This document shows positions 42,119-43,867 of a stretch of 43,867 nt of DNA, one piece after another. Within the stretch, counting starts at the first letter, position 1. Each line of letters begins with the position of its first letter. Under the pieces are notes generated by a model that had not been told where the DNA came from, searched no databases, and saw only the letters and a program-made list of their open reading frames with translations. The position numbers were made by a program, and so were the translations under genes. The stretch is taken from assembly GCA_905234745.1 (NCBI GenBank), contig CAJOJD010000004.1, positions 3,537 through 47,403 of the forward strand. The letters run 5' to 3'. The DNA comes from an uncultured Bacteroidaceae bacterium (GTDB lineage: Bacteria > Bacteroidota > Bacteroidia > Bacteroidales > Bacteroidaceae).

Positions 42119-42150
42119 TGACACAAAGGGGTCTGACCCTATTGTGTCAT
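42118..42150. repeat. Single REP-like palindrome with GGGGTCTGACCC core
   Basis: Arms ATGACACAA (42118-42126) and TTGTGTCAT (42142-42150) enclose AGGGGTCTGACCCTA, giving a near-perfect 33-base palindrome with one mismatch and one wobble. The core matches the pair at 28165-28249. It sits between converging genes and supplies the last three codons and the stop of the VKOR gene. Confidence 0.75.
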
Positions 42151-43275
42151 TTCGCTGACGAGCGAAGCGAGACCTGCGGCGTCATCGGCCTCGGGTATAA
42201 GCCAGTCATTTTTGTAGATAAAACGGGGAACGGCAGAACGTCCCTCGGATGACGTACGTCCGAATATCTGAAGGACTGTCTGCATGTAACTCTCTATCCA
42301 CGGGTCTTTTATGGCCTGTTCCAGTCTGTCGGCTCCAATCAGGTCCGATGCATACGCCGTTGCTTCATCCACGCTTGGCGGGTTCCAGCCCTTGGCGGGA
42401 TCGCCCCAGTACCACTCCTCGTAGCGGGAGTAGGCGATGGGATCGGTGCGCCACAGTGCAAGGCCTATGTGCAGCAGTTGGCAGGAGCCGGTGAAACGGT
42501 CGGTGCTGCCCTGCGGTATGAGCGGGTTGCACTCGCGGCTCAGGGAGATGGGGCAGAGTATGAATGCCACTTTGCCGGACAGAATGTCAACGACATCGGG
42601 CAGCATATTGTGAATCTTGCGGCAATGTGAGCACTGCCAGTCATAGAGCAGTGTTATAACATGCGGGGCATCGGGATCACCCGTTACGGGCAGTTCGCGG
42701 GGGCTGAGTTCAGGCAGCGGTTCTCTTGCGAATCCGCGCTCGGCAAGCGTGAGCGGGGTGGTTGCAAACTGGACTACAGCCAGTGCCACGGCAATAGTCA
42801 GGCCAAAGCCTATGTTGAGCAGGCTGTGTCCCGGCTTTTGTCTTACGCACCAGATTACTGTCAATGCCGATATCGCTATGCCCAGGATGTGGGCTGTCAT
42901 GCAGTAGGGGCAGAAGGCCTTTATCATATGGCTTTGCAGCCAGATGAACCATGCTGCGCTGCCGGTTACGGAGCCTGACAGGATGAGCAGTATCCGGTTC
43001 AGGAAATACTGAAGTTCAAGGTCGCTGTTGCGGCTGTGCAGGATAAGGCATACAAGGAATGCAATCCACACTCCTGCGGCCAGTGCGCTGACAGGGATGA
43101 TTCCGAACAGGAATGACCACTTGCTGCCCAGTACGGCATTACAGCTGGATCCCTGGCTGCAGCCTATCAGACCTCGTCCGGAAATGGAGTGGAAACATAG
43201 GATTATTGATAAAAGAAGGACAATGGTGACCAGTGCCACCATTGTCTTTCTCATTTTTTCGGTATCCCTAAACAT
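42139..43275 (-). CDS. VKOR-thioredoxin fusion, disulfide-bond-forming membrane protein
   Basis: This 378-residue protein has an N-terminal vitamin K epoxide reductase domain of about four or five helices, with the cysteine pair GCSQGSSC (Cys39, Cys45) and the quinone-reactive CPYC at 122-125. A C-terminal thioredoxin-like domain carries CSHC near residue 213. Such fusions oxidise periplasmic proteins and pass electrons to quinone, replacing DsbA/DsbB. The last residues M-T-Q and the TAG stop come from the REP-like palindrome. The start at 43275 is five bases after the previous stop; ATGs at 43254 and 43242 are alternatives. Confidence 0.88.
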   Translation of the reverse strand: MFRDTEKMRKTMVALVTIVLLLSIILCFHSISGRGLIGCSQGSSCNAVLGSKWSFLFGIIPVSALAAGVWIAFLVCLILHSRNSDLELQYFLNRILLILSGSVTGSAAWFIWLQSHMIKAFCPYCMTAHILGIAISALTVIWCVRQKPGHSLLNIGFGLTIAVALAVVQFATTPLTLAERGFAREPLPELSPRELPVTGDPDAPHVITLLYDWQCSHCRKIHNMLPDVVDILSGKVAFILCPISLSRECNPLIPQGSTDRFTGSCQLLHIGLALWRTDPIAYSRYEEWYWGDPAKGWNPPSVDEATAYASDLIGADRLEQAIKDPWIESYMQTVLQIFGRTSSEGRSAVPRFIYKNDWLIPEADDAAGLASLVSEMTQ

Positions 43276-43280
43276 CTGTC

Positions 43281-43867
43281 TTATTGGATGTTGGATCTGC
43301 CGGGTGTCGCTACCGTCGCGGTGAATGCATCGCCTGCACCATGATTCTTTGTCAGGGGAGCACCCAGTGTCACGCCGGTTCCTGACAGATACTCACCGCT
43401 GGCCACTGGAGCCTTGAGACCCTCGGTCAGGGTGATCTTGTCGGGCTCGACAGGCTGCTGCTGGCCGCCACGGCCACCGAATCCGCCGAATCCTCCGAAT
43501 CCGCGGCGGGGAACTGCCTGGATTGATGCGATAGTGTATTTCTCACCGCCAATCAGGATTATCTGACCTGCCTGGAAGCCCTGTGCGGCTGCTACGGCAA
43601 CGGTCTTGTCACCCTTCTTTGCATCGGCCGAAAGGGTAGTCACGCCGGCTGTACCGATTGTGGCAATCCTGACTTTCTCCATGTTGGCTCCTGAGCCGAT
43701 GTACATAACCTGTCCGATGGCCAGTCCCTGAATTGATGCAACCTTGATGTTGTCCTCACCGGCCTTGGCGGGAGCTGCTATGGTCGATGCCTGTGACGTA
43801 TGGAAATCCAGTTTGTTGTCATCGGTGTCATATCCGTCGGGATAACGGCCTGTGCTCAGGTCGGGAC
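43281..43867 (-). CDS. C-terminal part of a secreted repeat protein, start beyond the window
   Basis: The frame is open to the right edge, so only the last ~195 residues are seen and the internal ATG at 43706 is not the start. The visible part begins with a PDGYDTDDNKLDFH segment like the end of lamin-tail or carbohydrate-active-enzyme modules. Two copies of a ~50-residue beta module follow (AGEDNIKVASIQGLAIGQVM... and KGDKTVAVAAAQGFQAGQII...), separated by a short strand. A glycine-rich FGGFGGFGGRGG insertion lies in the second half. Such modules are appended to large secreted glycoside hydrolases. The catalytic part lies outside the window, so no enzyme can be named. Confidence 0.6.
   Translation of the reverse strand, partial: PDLSTGRYPDGYDTDDNKLDFHTSQASTIAAPAKAGEDNIKVASIQGLAIGQVMYIGSGANMEKVRIATIGTAGVTTLSADAKKGDKTVAVAAAQGFQAGQIILIGGEKYTIASIQAVPRRGFGGFGGFGGRGGQQQPVEPDKITLTEGLKAPVASGEYLSGTGVTLGAPLTKNHGAGDAFTATVATPGRSNIQ

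Overview
The window looks like a chromosomal segment of a Bacteroidales bacterium, probably from gut or rumen. The grounds are: -7 promoter boxes of the form TAnnTTTG; lipoproteins with Bacteroidetes-style lipoboxes; DUF3575, DUF3078 and SusD-type proteins; FISUMP (Fibrobacter major paralogous) domains; a TPP-riboswitch-led thiamine TonB receptor/PnuC pair; and a glucuronoyl-esterase-like enzyme. No rRNA, tRNA, CRISPR array, prophage or insertion sequence was found. Several short palindromic repeat elements sit between genes.

Layout. 1-1193 (-): partial OmpA/DUF3575 protein. 1283-2575 (+): NupG-type nucleoside permease. 2586-3449 (-): membrane-anchored LytTR regulator. 3527-7699 (-): large lipoprotein with seven tandem repeats plus an outer-membrane barrel protein. 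7895-9238 (-): tilS. 9253-9366: perfect inverted pair of 39-bp repeats that supplies the end of the next gene. 9352-10326 (-): BASS-type transporter. 10401-14169 (+): beta-helix lipoprotein, secreted endonuclease/phosphatase-fold protein and a CE15-like esterase. 14399-20889 (+): a small secreted protein and a 2003-residue protein made of five FISUMP/Ig-like (Big_2) pairs ending in a SusD-like domain.

20942-27029 (-) is a tight six-gene operon: a two-domain VOC protein followed by a heterodisulfide-reductase-like set (two HdrC-like ferredoxins, a membrane HdrE/HdrD-like fusion, HdrB, HdrA). 27142-28161 (+) is tatA-tatC. 28248-33350 (-) is a four-gene operon that I read as sulfonolipid (capnine) biosynthesis: a cysteate fatty-acyltransferase-like PLP enzyme, a threonine-synthase-fold protein best read as cysteate synthase, an SDR suited to the 3-keto reduction, and a pyruvate/oxaloacetate carboxyltransferase whose biotinyl-like domain lacks the biotin lysine. 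A three-copy 83-bp repeat array lies upstream of it.

33806-35587 (-): DUF3078 protein and EamA transporter. 35648-38033 (-): phosphoribosyltransferase-like protein with a CodB-type permease, probably nucleobase salvage. 38112-41389 (-): TPP riboswitch, TonB receptor and PnuC/PnuT, that is thiamine uptake. 41474-42118 (+): cytidylate-kinase-like protein. 42139-43867 (-): VKOR-thioredoxin fusion and the C-terminal end of a secreted protein that runs off the window.

The strongest leads are the sulfonolipid operon with its odd biotin-less carboxyltransferase, the neighbouring VOC/Hdr redox operon, and the FISUMP/Big_2/SusD fusion without a SusC partner. All functional assignments rest on motif reading and memory of the families; no database search was run.
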